Below the pieces are notes generated by a model. The model was not told the DNA's origin, did not search any database, and was given only the letters and a program-made list of their open reading frames with translations. DNA of 64,000 bases from Metopolophium dirhodum (lineage: Eukaryota; Arthropoda; Insecta; Hemiptera; Aphididae), in assembly GCF_019925205.1 (NCBI RefSeq), contig NC_083566.1:744001-808000 (forward strand), given 5' to 3'. The translations under genes were made by a program, and so were the position numbers. Shown piece by piece: positions 11,036 through 22,400 of this stretch (positions are counted from its first letter, which is position 1; the number at the start of each line of letters is the position of its first letter).

Positions 11036-13222
11036 TTATCTAGTATATAATTAATATTGGTAAATTTAAATAATATATTATATTATTTTTGGTATATTTT
11101 ATGCCATATTATTCCTTTCCTTTTGACCTTTATTCTAATTAAAACATTGCTTACTATACTTTTTTATTTTAATATAATATAATTTTACTTATGCTATTAT
11201 ATGTAAATTGTAACTGATAAGAACCGCTCCCCCAGCACAAGCTTAGCTTTTAGGAGGTGCTGCAATTTAATGTATGTTCATTGTACATATTATAATGTAT
11301 CACCTATATTATGTTTTGGCAAAAATATATTATTATGTAGCAACACACACTTTTTGTATCCATCAAGAAATCAACTAAAAGTTGTAAAAACTAATCATTC
11401 CTAAAATGTTGCTAGTACATTAAGGTATGGCATAGAAATATTACTGTTTTATTCAATAAATAAGAAAATGGGTTTATATAAGTTAATTGTATGTATTATT
11501 AATATTTATAAAAAATAGATAATTTAGAAAAAAAAATATTTAAACTTGTTAAGTTAAGGAACGAATTTAAAAAAGGAATACTTTTTACTATGGAAAAGAC
11601 TTAGAATAATACATTATGTATTTTATTATATTCTTTACACTATGAGTAAAACATATATAGTTTAAAAAGTGTTTTGTACAGGCAATTTGACTGCAATTTC
11701 ATACTATTGTGATACCCTCGTAATTTCGTAAGCCATTGAATATATAAAAATATTGTACTCCACCAAAAGTGTTTAACGTATATTGGCTTTCATAGTTGTG
11801 ATTATCATATTTACCATATTACCTTGTAATAACGTAGAAATAAGATAAAATAAAAAATAAATATAAATACGACTCCTGTCGATAGTTATATTAAAATAGT
11901 AAAAGTTAGAGTAGTAAAATTACGCTATTACCTTCCTCCAGGTGTTCGGAAGGCTCTCGAGATCATGTATTCAAGAATTATATCAAATACACCGTACAAT
12001 ATAATTTTATGGGAAAAAAAGCACATAGAATGTATTAACTGCAATCAACATAAAATATTATATTATAAGCCTTACCTGATTCGCAGTTGTTTGTAGATAA
12101 TATTGTAGGAGTTTTAGGTTTTAGATAAAACAAAGTAATACTTCAAATACACAAATTGAATTAAAGAACGCACTGATTATTGCTCGCATAAGGAGTCCAG
12201 TTGTCGCTCGTTGAAATCTGTTTCTTTTTGTACTTGAGAGGTTGTTACTCTGGTGGTTGGTGCTCATGCACTGATTTAAGGGACGGACGCGAGGATGCTG
12301 ACCAGAGAGTGGTGGGTGACTTTGTCACTAAATTATCGTGGGCTTGGGAACTAGATTATTCTTTGGCGTCAGCATAAAGTAAGGTCACACACATCCTACG
12401 TAATATTGTTATGAGTGCGTGTCGATATCTTAGTTGTCGTTGTCAATGGTTTTATTTGATGCGACCGATTTCTACAAGCGACAGTCTGGCCGTTTTTTAT
12501 TATTCTGTAAAATTTTAGTTTATTATAAGGGTGTGTGAGCATATCATTACAATATGGGATTTTGCTCTCAGGCTTATAACAATTTTGGAAATTCTTAAAT
12601 CTTCCTATCTTTATAAAACCTTCAAGGGTCGAAAAAGATGCGACCCTAGATCATTTCCCAGCTCAAAAAATATTATTTAACTCAATTATATGGGTGGTAA
12701 ACGATGTTTTCGAAAATTAAATTTTTCAAAAAAAAAAAATTGGCTGGAAATTTTGTTTTACTAATTTCTCAAGCTTAAATACGAGGCTCAGCTTTTTTGA
12801 GAATATAAATTTGATCTAGAGGTGTCACTGCAATGAACCTCGAAGATTTCAAGACGATACAACCAATATTAAAGGAGGTAGTACTTCAAAATGTACATCC
12901 AATTTTGTGTTGTTAACTTAAATATATATATTAGAGTGAATTGACCTATAATTGTATAGGTTTTAATATTTTATTCTTATATACCTATAAATTTACATTA
13001 ATAAATAATGAGCTACACGTCTACTAAAAATGCAAAAATAATTATTACTTAAAAAGTTAAAACATTAAACAGACGTATACCATAAGGAAACGTCGGGAAT
13101 ACGAATAATCACTTAAATCACGTTTTTAAACTTTTTGCTATTCCGATTACGGGCAAAATAATGGTCGTACGTACTTCGACCATAGACCATTTTTGAATCC
13201 TCGTATACCAAAAGACCAGAAT
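11036..13222. other. AT-rich spacer with repeat fragments
   Basis: No coding sequence is recognised. At 11219-11290 there is a GC-rich block that may belong to the 3' end of the preceding LINE. About 12180-12500 is less AT-rich but no domain was read on either strand. At about 12780 the words 'aatacgaggctc' link it to the repeat family seen at 15.4-15.8 kb. At 12930 there is the 'gagtgaattgacctata' word of another dispersed family. Confidence 0.45.
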
Positions 13223-13601
13223 CACTAAAGATTAGACCGGCCGGCGTCCGTGAGGACGTTAGTCTGGTGGTCGTGGCTTCGTTATATATGGGGTAGTTCG
13301 CCCTCGTCGTGACTGGGTAAGATTGGGCGAAGCGACCCGCAATTTATCTCGTCACTACCCGAGCCCGTTGGGACGAACCACCAAAGTGCGCAGAGTCTTA
13401 TGTGACCCACCCGCCACATTACTCCCCCTCCCCCCAGTCTCACGTGTCGTAGAAGATGGGACCCGAGCCAGCGTCGTAGCCAGGCGCGCGGTCGGACGTG
13501 TGGGAACTGGAGAGGGGGCTTCGTTAACGTCGAAGTCACCAAATTGGCGGAGGCGCACTAAAGATTAGACCGACCGGCGTCCGTGAGGACGTTGGTCTGG
13601 T
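13223..13601. repeat. 46-bp GC-rich direct repeat with a stable hairpin
   Basis: Nearly identical 46-bp blocks lie at 13223-13268 and 13556-13601, 333 bp apart. Each contains 'cgtccgtgaggacg', a 5-bp stem closed by a GTGA tetraloop, inside an outer AGAC/GTCT pairing. The sequence between them is GC-rich, unlike the surrounding genome. The unit probably belongs to the 3' tail of the LINE on the minus strand. Confidence 0.7.
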
Positions 13602-13689
13602 TTGCTTGCTTTGCTTGTATGACGACCGTGTAGGTCTTAACTATACCAGGCTCTTGTCTTTTTTAGTGGTGGAGGTGGTATTTATTGAA

Positions 13690-14640
13690 CTAAATGTTGA
13701 TTTGTGTGGTCCACTCGAGGGAACTAGTTTTTGGTGGTTTATTGAGACGACTGTAGTTAGTTGAGGAGGCTAAGTGACCCAACTCCCTGATGTGGCGAAA
13801 TCTTGAAGATTGGTTTTTGTAAAATAGTGCAGAGGCTTGATAACGGATAGATGCTCTGAGGCCCCTTTGACTGGCAGAAGATAACGTGATCTCGTTCCTT
13901 ACATAGGATGGAATACCAAGTATCAGTCTTGCACTAATTGTCTGGACCACTTCAAGTTGACGCCATTGGGCGTTTGAGATAAGGGAGCCCAAGCAGCTCC
14001 GGCTAGGGCAGCTCCTGTTAGGATAGGGACGATGTACATTTTTAGAAGGTTGATACGGGTTCTGGCTAGTACTGGACTATGCCTGTTTAATATTGGAAAT
14101 AGCATGCCACGGGTCCTAGTTGCCTTTTTTACAGAGTCTTAAATGTGTTTCCCGAAGTTGATGGTTCATCCGATGACCGATTGTGACTCCTAGTTACTTC
14201 ACGTGGATGGACCATGGAATGAGGGTACTGTTGAGGGAAAGCTGAGGCAGGTTTTTTGTCCATTTACGACTAAACATTATAGTAATCGTTTTAGATGCAT
14301 ATCTGTGGAGGTGCATTTTGTAAACTAGTTGGAGCTGGATTTTCGCTCTGATTGGGTTGAGGTCGCAGGTGTGGAACATGGTGTCATCCGAAAAAAGAAC
14401 AAGGGATGCCTTCTCAGTGACCGGGATGTCGTTTATGTAGATTAAGTATAAAGTAGGGGCAAGACAGGAACCCTGAAGGACACCTGCTAGGATAGGCCTT
14501 TATCCGAACACAGAATGAGCAGTCTGATAGAAACGACTGTATTATTTGTATGAGATGCGTTGGAATGTTCATGTCCTTTGAAGAGGAGGCTGTCATGCCA
14601 AACGCGATCGAAGGCCTTCTCGACATCGATGAAAACAGCA
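13690..14640 (-). pseudogene. LINE reverse-transcriptase relic
   Basis: These are the coding remains of the minus-strand LINE. They include 'HTCDLNPIRAKIQLQLVYK' (about 14373-14317), the conserved 'LNSTLIPWSIHVK' with 'LGVTI' following, and 'MLFPILNRHSPVLARTRIN' (14105-14049). The last open piece reaches 13690 ('TSSLEWTTQINI' and stop). No piece spans more than about 100 codons. Confidence 0.72.
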
Positions 14641-14700
14641 GCAGTGTGAATCTGATTGTTGAGATTTCTTCTAATAATGCTTGTTAGATTAATGTCCTAG

Positions 14701-15374
14701 TTTTATGACAGACACAAAAAAAAATAAAAAAATAAAAAATCACATCATTGTAAAATCAATACATTCATCGTTCCACTGGTTAGGTTAGGTCCACTCAGAA
14801 TCTAAAATATACCCAAATAGTTATATCTTATTGTTATACACACCAGCATGGGTTTTCGGTTTCCGATTGTGGAAAGCCAAACCCGCAGGACGCTCAACCG
14901 TACGTCCGTACAGCGAGCTGCGCGCACATAGCACTGTCAGACATTGATCTTTGCGGCAGATTTCTTAAAAATAATATTACACTTATTATAAAATTCCAAA
15001 AGTCATAAGTTATAACCATTTTCACTAGTTATTGAACAAGCTTCTAGTGATTGAAATTGTTCAGTTGTTGTTATTTTCTCTTTCATTCTCGTTATTTTTA
15101 TTACCTACTCCACGTCAACGTCAACGTCATCTCTACGGAAAGTAATGGATTATCAAAATAGTTAATTCTCAATTCCTGCAATTGTTTGACAGGTAATTAT
15201 ACACCTATTTTGATTTTTATTCAATATTTTTGGCATATATCTATTTATATATAAGCATAAAACATTTTTTTTTATCGTTTAAGAATCAAAAAGTAAGTCC
15301 AAGATCATTTTATGTATTGATTTACAATGATGTGTTTTATTTTTATATTTTTAATTTTATGGGCTGTGGCCTGT
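14701..15374. other. Spacer, nothing recognised
   Basis: AT-rich sequence with one GC-richer patch at about 14850-14960. It has a short 'cgtcaa' triplication near 15116. No open frame with protein character and no inverted termini were found. Confidence 0.45.
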
Positions 15375-15830
15375 GTACACGATAAGTATTAAAATAATGC
15401 TTCGATTTTCAACTTTATTATTTTGTTCTGTGGAAGAGTGAATCTAGTTGGTACATTGGGGAGGTCAAAATTTAAAATTCCCATTAGTTTTCAAAAGCGC
15501 TGGGAAAAACAAACAAAAATTAAGAAAAAACAGGAATTTGGCGTAACTCTTAAATAAATTACCTCAGATACATGAAATTTTCACTGAATGTTGATATTAG
15601 CATTTTCTATACACCTTAAAACTGTTAGAATATTTTGACTTATTTTGAGATGTTTACGGACATTTACAGTTTACAATTATTTTAGTATCCATATTTTTGT
15701 ATGTATGTCAATAAAATGTTATTCGTTGGGTAAAAAAGCTTGAAAATTTAATACGAGGCTCCTAATACATTGTTACAATAGTAGTGGAAAAATATTAAAA
15801 ATGCGGTAAAAAAATTAGGTAGGTATTTCA
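15375..15830 (+). repeat. Dispersed repeat family R1, copy 1
   Basis: Shares a long ordered set of words with 18180-18620, including 'atgcttcgattttcaacttta', 'gtgaatctagttggtac', 'gggaggtcaaaatttaaaat' and 'agcttgaaaatttaatac', then 'aggctcct'. A fragment lies at 24870-25060, and an inverted copy of the end lies at 56840-57040. No coding sequence is visible. It looks like a non-autonomous DNA element. Confidence 0.7.
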
Positions 15831-15926
15831 TGATAAAAATATAATTTATGTTTCATATTATTTGTACATTGTACTATACAATTCATTATTCATCTATCAA
15901 GAAATTTATTTTTGTTAAAAACATAG

Positions 15927-16420
15927 AGTAGCAGTACATTACCTCAACAAATTGATATTAACACATTACCACATGAAATTCATCCGGTGTACGAATTAAA
16001 TCCAATGGATCGTTTGGATAAAACTCAACCAGGTTTAATAAAATATATACTATTTCTTATGAACATTTTTAACTGTGTTGAATACTTAAACATTTTATTT
16101 CGTATTTTTTATATTTATCATTTATAGAAATCATTCAGATGGATAAACAGAATCCATCTATAGAATTATTAAATTAAATTTATATGGAACAAATTCAAAT
16201 TAGGATCAAGTATGATCATTTATTATATAAACTTGATCATATTGAAAAAGCTGTTAATAAAATAGGAGTAATAAACAACATTTCAACTACATTACCTAAT
16301 TTTGATGGAAATTTTATGTCAAATTGGCCCATGAACAACGAGCAAATGTTTAAAAATGTTTCAAATTGTTTATTGGACGATTCATTTGTTTCATTAGTGT
16401 CACATATTATACTGCTATAA
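15927..16420 (+). pseudogene. Broken two-exon gene fragment, DUF4806-like
   Basis: Exon 15927-16032 ('HEIHPVYELNPMDRLDKTQP', preceded by an AG and followed by a GT donor at 16033) joins in phase to an exon from 16128. The second exon reads 'QMDKQNPSIELLN', meets an in-frame TAA at 16175-16177, then stays open from the ATG at 16184 to 16420 ('YDHLLYKLDHIEKAVNKI' and 'PMNNEQMFKNVSNCLLDD'). The arrangement of a short helical region followed by an 'FP-x-N-x-E'-like segment with a 'DD-x-F-x-x-LVSHI' ending resembles the start of DUF4806, a domain common in aphid multi-copy genes. The nonsense codon and missing C-terminal half argue for a pseudogene. The family call is tentative. Confidence 0.45.
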
Positions 16421-16630
16421 TAATATAAATCATTAATTTAATTTACAAAATGTTAAACTATATTTAAAAACTTCAGGAAAATTTTTTTTATATCTATTGG
16501 CGGAAATGCAGTCAAAGATAACATATTATAAAGAGAGTTCTTGCCAACATTTTTAGCAATGAGTTTGCCGGTAATCGGAAAAAAAATCCCCAGGAAAAAA
16601 TCCCCGGAAAATAAATCCCCTGTCGAACAA

Positions 16631-17200
16631 CCCCGGAAAAAAAATCCCCAGACTACAATATTACTCACAACCACAGTCCATCACATGCAACATGAACAAA
16701 TATTTTTTAAACGTTAGTTAGTATCTATAATTACCATTTACCACATTATTAATATATAATTACAAATACGTATATTATATTATAATATAATAATATATTA
16801 TGTGTAATATGCCTCGTGCCTACATTTAATAAATTATTGTTTGATAATTATTATTATTATTACTGCTATAAATACAATAATATTACCTATATTTTGTATA
16901 ATATTTTTGTATATCATGTTTTTTACTTTATTATTTGACGTATCGATCATTCGAAATATTTTTATATGATATATTTGTGAAGTTGTTAAATTAATTAAGT
17001 TGAATTACACATAATATTTAAAATGTAATATTTATAATGTATACTTTTTTTAATAATATAATATAATATACGTATTTGTAATTGAATATTAATAATGTGG
17101 TAAATGATAATTATAGATGCTAATTAACGTTTAAAAAATATTTGTTCATGTTGCATGTGGTTGTGAGTAATGTTGTAGTCTGTGAATTTTTTTTCCGGGA
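16631..17200. mobile_element. Fold-back element with long inverted arms
   Basis: The left arm (about 16631-16800) reads 'ccccggaaaaaaaatcccc', then words such as 'actcacaaccac', 'catgcaacatgaacaaata' and 'aattaccatttaccacatta'. The right arm (about 17035-17200) is its reverse complement over roughly 165 bases with few differences. The centre is AT-rich and non-coding. This is a MITE-like structure. Just outside it, at 16560-16630, variants of 'ggaaaaaaatcccc' are repeated, which may be partial extra copies of the terminus. Confidence 0.8.
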
Positions 17201-17949
17201 TTCGAGTTTGCCATACGTTGTTCATGGACAGGAAGAGGAAAATATATTTCTACAAAATTATGCGACACTAAAATTTTAGTAGTATTAAAAAGTACAAACA
17301 TTTATTAATAAATAGTTATTTTTCACATCTAACTTTATTTATTTTTTAAATCTATAATTAATTACAGGGTGTATAAGGAATGGTCAAAAGGATTACATTG
17401 ACGCTTTATTTGATATACAATGTGTATAATATTTAGTATAAAATTAAAATTAAAAATTAATTTTTTTAATAGTCACTATAGTCAGGAACATAATTATTAT
17501 TTTTAGTTGGTATAAAGATTATAAGATTATAATTTGGATTGCTCGGCTAGATTTTTGTTTTTAATGTTATCTCTAGCTGTGTTTTCTGTTGTACATGCAA
17601 AATGCATCCTACATTGCAAATAAAAAGCTGTAATCGATATTTTTCAAGTTTTAATTATTACATATTAACGCAAACTGCACCGTCTGCACCGCATTATTAT
17701 ATAATAATTATTATGTTAGCCGTTAGATACCTATAGAATATCTGAATATAGATATCAATATCATTATAAAGAGCGCCGTTTGTCGTCTTATATGGACGAC
17801 TTGAATAATAATGAATTGCATTTAGTGGGCACGACGAGAACACAATGCATCGTTTTTTTTAATTATTTTCTTTCAATCTCGGTGCGTGCGCGTGAATTAA
17901 ACTCTGTCCGTGTGAAAAAATGTGCGGATGGAGAAAAGCAAGTAATAAG
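17201..17949. other. Spacer, nothing recognised
   Basis: AT-rich, with a GC-richer patch at 17760-17950. The 62-codon open frame there has no recognisable character. Confidence 0.4.
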
Positions 17950-18840
17950 AAAGCAAGATATTAAATGATATAATATCATTGTATAAGAAAAACGATTCTG
18001 AGTAAAAACGGTCAGTCAGCCTATGATATTACTTATAGTAGGTATATTTGATAATATTATTGTGAATAAAGTAATTTATATATACCTATTTACGTGGAAC
18101 CTTGTTTTAAATTTTAGATTCTGAGTGGAGCGATGATGTGTGTTTTTTTATTTTTGTCTCTGTAAACACGATTAGTAGTCAAAAATACTCAAAATAATGC
18201 TTCGATTTTCAACTTTAGTATCTTGTTCATGGAAAAGTGAATCTAGTTGGTACTTTTGGGAGGTCAAAATTTAAAATTCCCAATAATTTTCAAAAGCGCC
18301 CGGAAAAACAAGATACAAATTAAGGAAAAACGCAAAATAGGTTTTTGACAAAATCGAATTTTAAATTTTGGTGTAACTTTAAAACAAATGAACGTATATA
18401 AATTAATTTTTCACTATAGTTGTTTATATTTGCATTTTCTATATACGATAAAATTTTCAATATATTTTTATTTATTTTGAACTGTATAGAAACATTTTCT
18501 GGTTTCCAATTTTATTAGTCTTTTTTTCTATGAATGTCAATAAAACTTTATTTGTTGGGTAAAAAAGCTTGAAAATTTAATACAAGGCTCCTACTATATT
18601 GTTACAATGACGTTTGAAAAATGTTAAAAATCCTTAATCACAGTTTTTATTTATAAGCATTTAAAGTTTAAATCTTGATAAAATACGAAAAAATCACGAA
18701 AACTAGCAAATTATTTTGAGTTGAGAATTCATAAAAAATTTTCTTTTTAAATCTAAGATTTGAAAATGTAATACAAGATTCTTTATAAGATGATCTACCT
18801 TCTAAATATGCAAAATATGCAATATTAAATTTGGTGTGAT
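17950..18840 (+). repeat. Dispersed repeat family R1, copy 2 with a 150-bp head
   Basis: The head (about 17967-18115) includes 'aagaaaaacgattctgag', 'cagcctatgatattac' and 'tttacgtggaacctt' and matches 56610-56755 in the same direction. The body from 18117 ('gattctgagtggagcgatga') matches the copy at 15375-15830. In the 56.6-kb copy the head is followed by the end of the body in reverse orientation. The element therefore seems to have long inverted repeats of which different parts survive in each copy. Confidence 0.7.
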
Positions 18841-19186
18841 ATGAGCCGTGGACATTTTAAAACCCCCTAGACGTGCATAGGTACACTCATTAGTTATTAC
18901 ATTAGTTAAATACAAATATGCAAATGCATATAATTCCGGGCTCTGCTTATTATTAATATATAATATACGCATACATTATATACCATCATTAATTGTTGTT
19001 CGGGACGGTATTGATCGGGGTACAAAATAATCTTTTTTCATGTATTTATTTTATTATAGTTGGTACGAAATAAATATAGGTAATATATTACTAAATTTAG
19101 TTAGTAGGTCTATGGTCTAGACCCTAGTCGCGGCTTTAGATACTATCTAAATCCGTGGTCTAAATCAAAATGTTCAAAATCAATTT

Positions 19187-19500
19187 ATGGACGATTTGTG
19201 GTTTGATTTAAAAAATGTAAAAATGTTTGTGTTGGTAAACAAGTTTACTTTGCATCGGTTGGAGCACTTTTTCAATTTTAGCAAATTCTTGACGATAATA
19301 AATATTTTACATTTTATAAATTTATACATTTTGTGTATTGAATACATACAAAAATATCTAAAATATAAAAAATATGCTCCGACCGCTGCAAAGTAGACTT
19401 GTTGACCATATAAAACATCTATACATTTTTTAAATTGAACCACTAAAAGTTCTTTAATTTTTGTCAGTCGCTAAGGTCGTTTTGATGAAAAATTTATAGG
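19187..19500. mobile_element. Fold-back element family F1, copy 1
   Basis: The left arm contains 'tttgatttaaaaaatgtaaa' and 'tttgcatcggttggagca'. The right arm contains 'tgctccgaccgctgcaaag' and 'atacattttttaaattgaac', its reverse complement. The outer right end continues with 'gtcagtcgctaaggtcg' and 'gggtttgcaggggccttaa'. A second copy is at 46309-46655. The two long open frames on opposite strands here are simply the two readings of the palindrome. Confidence 0.72.
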
Positions 19501-19958
19501 GTTTGCAGGGGCCTTAAAGATAGTATTTTTAATCGTGTTTGAAACATAGATAATATAAGATAAGATAAGATATGATAAAGAAATATGATAAATACACGGA
19601 CTAAGATCTAACCTCCAAATTATCCCTTGTTCTTCGTTGCCGGCAACCGATAAATAATTTTATAATAGTTATTAGTTATATTAATGTACTGAATGACAAT
19701 TTAAAAATATTGTTTATTTATCATTTTTTATTATTATTTTTTATTTAATCTAAAATCTAAACCTGACTTGACTAATGTAAATATTTGTAAATATAATTCT
19801 ATAATAGTTTAGAATATTCTATGATAATAGTTATATTATTGTATTAAATGACAAAGCGGAAGTTTCACTTCTATGACCTGTGCCTGCACAGAATTGCTTT
19901 TTTATATTAATCTAATATTCTAATAGTATTATACATATCAGTGGCATATTTCTTCAAA

Positions 19959-21414
19959 ATGAAAATTACTGTCAAAACATACGACGACAACTTGATTGTA
20001 CTTGACGTAAGCGAGGATTTAGAACTAATCAATTTCAAGGCAGTATGTGAAGTAGAAACTGGAATTCCATCACAGGAGACTAGGCTAATACGCAATGGTC
20101 AGCTTTTGGTTGAAGATTTTAAGACAATGAAAGACTTAGGTGTTCGTGAAGGAGATGTTATCATAATTCAAAGAGTTGTGAATGGTATGTATGCAATTAT
20201 AGTATGCTTGTAAGTTGTGGAAGAAATATATGGTATCGGACCTTATATCTGTAATTCTTTTTGTTTTTTTAGATATAGTACTACAATTTGACTTTAGCTG
20301 TATTCAAGTGCCTGGCTCATCTAACCTTATCAGACAAAGTCAAATGCAGGATGCAGAATATGTTAAAAACTTATTTCTCTCCAAACCAGAAAAACTAGCT
20401 CTCCTTAAGCAAAATAATCCCGGACTTGCAGATGCCTTGTCCTCAAACAAAATTGGTCAGTAGTTATAGTCGCTAAAACCAGTGCTCCACTTGCCAAAAT
20501 TAAAATAAGGGGACTCCGTTTACTTTTTGTCCCCATTACTTGTTAAACATTATTGAGCTGTGGGGGCTATGCCCTTTATACCCCTATTTAAATCTTATAA
20601 AAATATTTATAAATAATCAATTTAAAAAAAAAAATACAATTTATTAATAGCGGACATAGGTAATAACTGTAGGTAGGCCTATATTATATATATTATAGTT
20701 ATAAATAATATCAAACTCAAAAGGATAATAAAAGTAAATAAATTAATAGTTAATAATAGTTAGTTAATATAAATATATAAATAAATAAATTATCTCGCTT
20801 AAGTATCATAATAGATCATGAGAATAGTTATAGAATACTCTGGGCCACAAATAATAAATCTATATATGTATATAAATTAATGTTTGTCTGTCATCTGTCC
20901 TGTTCGTCCCTCTATCTGTCCTTTATACATTTTTAAACAGTAAGACCAATTTTGATGAAATTTTTTTGTATGTGTTTGAGTGGTTCCCGGGATGATTTAG
21001 ATACTCAATTGGACCTGTAGGTTCAATCTGGGAACGTGGTCAAACAATGATTTTGAGATTTACGATAGAAATTTTTGTTTATAAAATATGATTGCTAAAT
21101 TTATATAACTTTTTAAAGATAAAATCAATGATTTTTTACTGTATGAATGTGCACGCATGAGTATGGAAATTTAATTTTTTATTTGTTCTGCAGAAGAATT
21201 TTTAAATATCATGGCTGAGCAATTGGGAGATCAAAAAAAGCGTAAGGAATACGATCGGAAAATAGCAAAAGATATACGTCAAAAAAATTTTAAAGCTAAC
21301 AAGGAAGCTGCTGAAAATATTCCAAAACAAAGTATTTGTGTAAATAAAATTATTGTAATATTTATGTGTGTGTTGTTGCTGTTTGGAGCTTGCTACTTTC
21401 TGTTTCAAGTATAA
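19959..21414 (+). CDS. Ddi1-derived paralogue (copy A): ubiquitin-like domain plus membrane tail
   Basis: Predicted exons are 19959-20184, 20273-20455 and 21194-21414 (630 bp, 209 residues). Every junction has GT and AG and keeps phase, at the same positions as the intact Ddi1 gene at 26485. Residues 1-75 form the ubiquitin-like domain ('[20 protein letters not shown]'). Exon 2 ends with the Ddi1 'ADALSSNKI' segment. Exon 3 begins 'EEFLNIMAEQLGDQKKR', shortens the helical domain in frame, and after residue 183 abandons the family. Instead of the aspartic protease and UBA it ends in a hydrophobic run, 'IIVIFMCVLLLFGACYFLF', followed by only 'QV'. The DSGA active site is therefore absent. The layout predicts a tail-anchored protein with its ubiquitin-like domain facing the cytosol. 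Intact splice sites and frame suggest it is expressed, although a young pseudogene cannot be excluded. Intron 2 contains a dispersed repeat. Confidence 0.72.
20860..21060 (+). repeat. Probable dispersed repeat in intron 2 of copy A
   Basis: The stretch with 'gtttgtctgtcatctgtcc', then 'ccaattttgatgaaattttt' and 'gagtggttcccgggatg', is absent from the equivalent intron of the intact Ddi1 gene. It resembles the ends of common insect repeats, but I could not assign it or find its boundaries. Confidence 0.4.
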
Positions 21415-21690
21415 CATTTTTAAAATATAAAATTTTTCTGCTCCTGTTAGTTTATAATTTTTACTAATATACAGTAAATACTAATTGAATACATTAATGG
21501 TATCAAGTACAAGTTAATACAAGACATAGGTAATTACTGTAGGTAGATACCTATATTATATAGGTATATTATACTGCCCTGATAAGTGATGTAAAAACCA
21601 ATATGTTTGTTTTGAGAAAAATTCAGTTTTGTATTTTTTATTTTAATTATTTATTATTTATATTATTTTTATTTTTATTTTAATGTATTT

Positions 21691-21855
21691 ACTATACTCC
21701 TTTTCAAAAGAGAATATACTGCTTTTGCGCATGTAAAATAATTTGTTTGGTACGTTGAGAATCACGCTAACAATGGGAAATTGGTGAGGAATGCTCGCCA
21801 CCAGACATAAATTGGTCACCGACTAGTATATTCTCTTTTGAAAAGGAGTATAGAG
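21691..21855. mobile_element. Small MITE with about 29-bp inverted ends
   Basis: 'ctatactccttttcaaaag' at the left and 'cttttgaaaaggagtatag' at the right are perfect complements. The pairing continues inward through 'agaatatact' and 'agtatattct'. The 165-bp element has no coding capacity. It lies between copy A and copy B of the Ddi1 cluster. Flanking bases (ttta and agta) do not give a clear target duplication. Confidence 0.82.
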
Positions 21856-21989
21856 TAAAATGCTGTACATAAATTCATAAAAATAAAGATATGTATGATA
21901 ATGTATGTATGATTATAATACAAAACATTAGTTTACAAATTAACAAATTTGATCATTCTATTTAAAAAAAAATAGTAGTCTAATTATTA

Positions 21990-22400
21990 TGAATTGAAAT
22001 ATTTTCCCAAAAGTGTTTCCTATTTTGTGGAATGACTTGTGTCAAGTTGTTGAGAATATCGTTTCTTTTTTCAACTGGAATGCTACAAGGTCCTTTCGAT
22101 GATTAAGGTGTAGCCATTCTGGATATTTTCACAACACTTTTCTTTAAAAAATCAAGCTTTGAATATTTTTCTTCAAAATTACATTTTATATACAAAATAA
22201 ATTTATTTCGAACAGCTTTTATAGAGACAACATTTTTTAATGATACACGATTTGTTGATTTATTTAGTTTTTGTTGTGATTTGTAATTTATCCACAAATA
22301 ACAATAAAAATAATTCATAATTTTTACATCAACTCTTGATTTATTTGCAGCCCCCACAGTTTCAAAATCTTCAACAAAATCTTCAAAATCGTAAGTTTTC
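21990..22400 (-). pseudogene. Possible transposon-derived coding relic
   Basis: On the minus strand, pieces such as 'NYFYCYLWINYKSQQ', 'FILYIKCNFEEKYSKL' and then, after a stop, 'KGPCSIPVEKRNDILNNL' and 'VIPQNRKHFWENI' look like protein rather than random translation. They run consecutively for about 130 codons with one stop near 22100. The order suggests the C-terminal part of an unidentified mobile or multi-copy gene. No family is recognised. Confidence 0.3.

Larger units (their letters stand above)
13223..14700 (-). mobile_element. Jockey-type LINE 3' part, minus strand
   Basis: Reading down the minus strand, fragments of RT come first ('VFIDVEKAFDRVWHDSLLF' near 14640-14590, then pieces around the metal-binding site near 14400), followed by the C-terminal region ('LARTRINLLKMYIVPILTGA' near 14070-14010, then 'NGVNLKWSRQLVQD'). 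A GC-rich non-coding tail runs from about 13680 down to 13223. The 5' half is missing. The tail carries a 46-bp direct repeat. Frameshifts at many places show an old, inactive copy. Confidence 0.75.

Noticed and set aside
13223..13268. Hammerhead ribozyme
   Set aside because: The GTCC-GTGA-GGAC hairpin resembles a hammerhead stem II, but the flanking bases lack the CUGAUGA and GAAA core on this strand.
17780..17968. 62-codon open frame
   Set aside because: Ends inside the head of a dispersed repeat and has no recognisable character.
19180..19443. Opposing 87- and 69-codon open frames
   Set aside because: They are the two strands of a fold-back element's inverted arms.
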